Positions 22,348 to 22,572 of a DNA stretch of 22,572 nucleotides are shown here, in pieces. Origin of the DNA: an uncultured Eubacteriales bacterium. Lineage in GTDB: Bacteria; Bacillota_A; Clostridia; Oscillospirales; Oscillospiraceae. Position numbers and translations under genes: made by a program. Within the stretch, counting starts at the first letter, position 1. The number at the start of each line of letters is the position of its first letter. The DNA lies in assembly GCA_900319835.1 (NCBI GenBank), contig ONPY01000070.1, positions 1 to 22,572 on the forward strand, written 5' to 3'. The notes beneath the pieces were generated by a model, which had not been told where the DNA came from, made no database searches, and saw only the letters and a program-made list of their open reading frames with translations.

Positions 22348-22376
22348 TTGACGCATATATTCTTGTCTGCTATTGT
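22348..22376 (+). promoter_or_regulatory. Possible promoter in the gap before the transposase fragment
   Basis: TTGACG (22348-22353) and TATTGT (22371-22376) are 17 bases apart on the plus strand. No clear gene follows within the window. Confidence 0.3.
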
Positions 22377-22479
22377 GATTGCGATAGATGCATCGGGCGT
22401 GGAGAGACTGGCCGCCGTTTTCGGTGTGGCTGCCCAGAGCGCCGGCGTCTATCTTTTTCTCTGCAAATTGGCCTTGTAG
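22375..22479 (+). other. Possible 34-residue coding remnant
   Basis: A GTG-initiated frame reads VIAIDASGVERLAAVFGVAA and on to CKLAL before TAG. It is GC-rich like the host chromosome, and its protein-like composition suggests a leftover piece of a disrupted gene. No ribosome site is visible and I cannot assign a family. Confidence 0.2.
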
Positions 22480-22484
22480 GTTTG

Positions 22485-22572
22485 TCAATGATGTGTGACA
22501 GAGTTAGGAAAAGAAGAAAGAGCCTGTTTAGGAGAGAGCCAGCCGAGAGGACGCATTGGGAAATCGTTGTAT
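22485..22572 (-). CDS. C-terminal end of an integrase-core (DDE) transposase, partial
   Basis: The last 29 codons before a TGA at 22485-22487 are visible; the rest lies beyond the right edge. They read YNDFPMRPLGWLSPKQAL and then SSFPNSVTHH. The 'YN..P...LGW.(S/T)P..A' pattern is the end of rve-type transposases of the IS3/IS30/IS481 kind, just after the catalytic domain. With only this tail I cannot choose a family or find the insertion sequence's terminal repeat. The position supports the view that the right end of the window is mobile or recombined DNA. Confidence 0.5.
   Translation of the reverse strand, partial: YNDFPMRPLGWLSPKQALSSFPNSVTHH

Overview
The window is about 60% G+C over most of its length and reads as a chromosomal segment of a Gram-positive, anaerobic-type Firmicute, probably a high-GC clostridium of the Oscillospiraceae kind. 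The reasons are strong AGGAGG-type ribosome sites, sigma-A type promoters in AT-rich gaps, a perfect CIRCE operator, a bifunctional Rel, and the recJ-rel-dtd gene order known from Firmicutes. The taxonomic call is an inference from style; no marker gene settles it.

Layout. 1-1531 (minus strand): the start of a small heat-shock protein (partial), a perfect CIRCE element, and alanine racemase with its own promoter. 1759-4246 (plus): a polar amino acid ABC importer (lipoprotein, permease, ATPase), with a sigma-A promoter, a stem-loop between the first two genes and a terminator at the end. 4258-6430: a hotdog thioesterase (plus), a two-repeat metal-exporter-like membrane protein (minus) and a LOG-family nucleotide hydrolase (plus), the last two divergent. 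6443-12995 (plus): a compact operon recJ - rel - dtd - metallo-beta-lactamase hydrolase - phosphofructokinase, joining DNA repair, the stringent response, tRNA proofreading and glycolysis. 12996-13425: a structured non-coding gap and a 67-residue unknown protein. 13424-15510 (minus): two coupled membrane genes, a rhomboid/derlin-like protein that lacks the catalytic serine and carries a C-terminal zinc ribbon, followed by a membrane-anchored TPR-like protein with a C-terminal serine-hydrolase-like domain. 15603-19611 (plus): the rRNA methyltransferase gene rlmB, then a 1046-residue protein that looks like a catalytically dead P1B-type ATPase behind a roughly 500-residue acidic, probably disordered region.

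From 19612 to the right edge the character changes to accessory DNA: palindromic interspersed repeats and duplicated hairpins, a lower-GC 826-residue modular protein (minus) resembling pieces of phage or integrative-element polyvalent proteins, and, at the last 88 bases, the C-terminal end of what looks like an integrase-core transposase.

The most interesting items are the pseudo-P-type ATPase with every catalytic signature replaced, the modular polyvalent-like protein built with near-identical DNA linkers, and the pseudo-rhomboid/anchored hydrolase pair. I found no CRISPR array, tRNA or rRNA.
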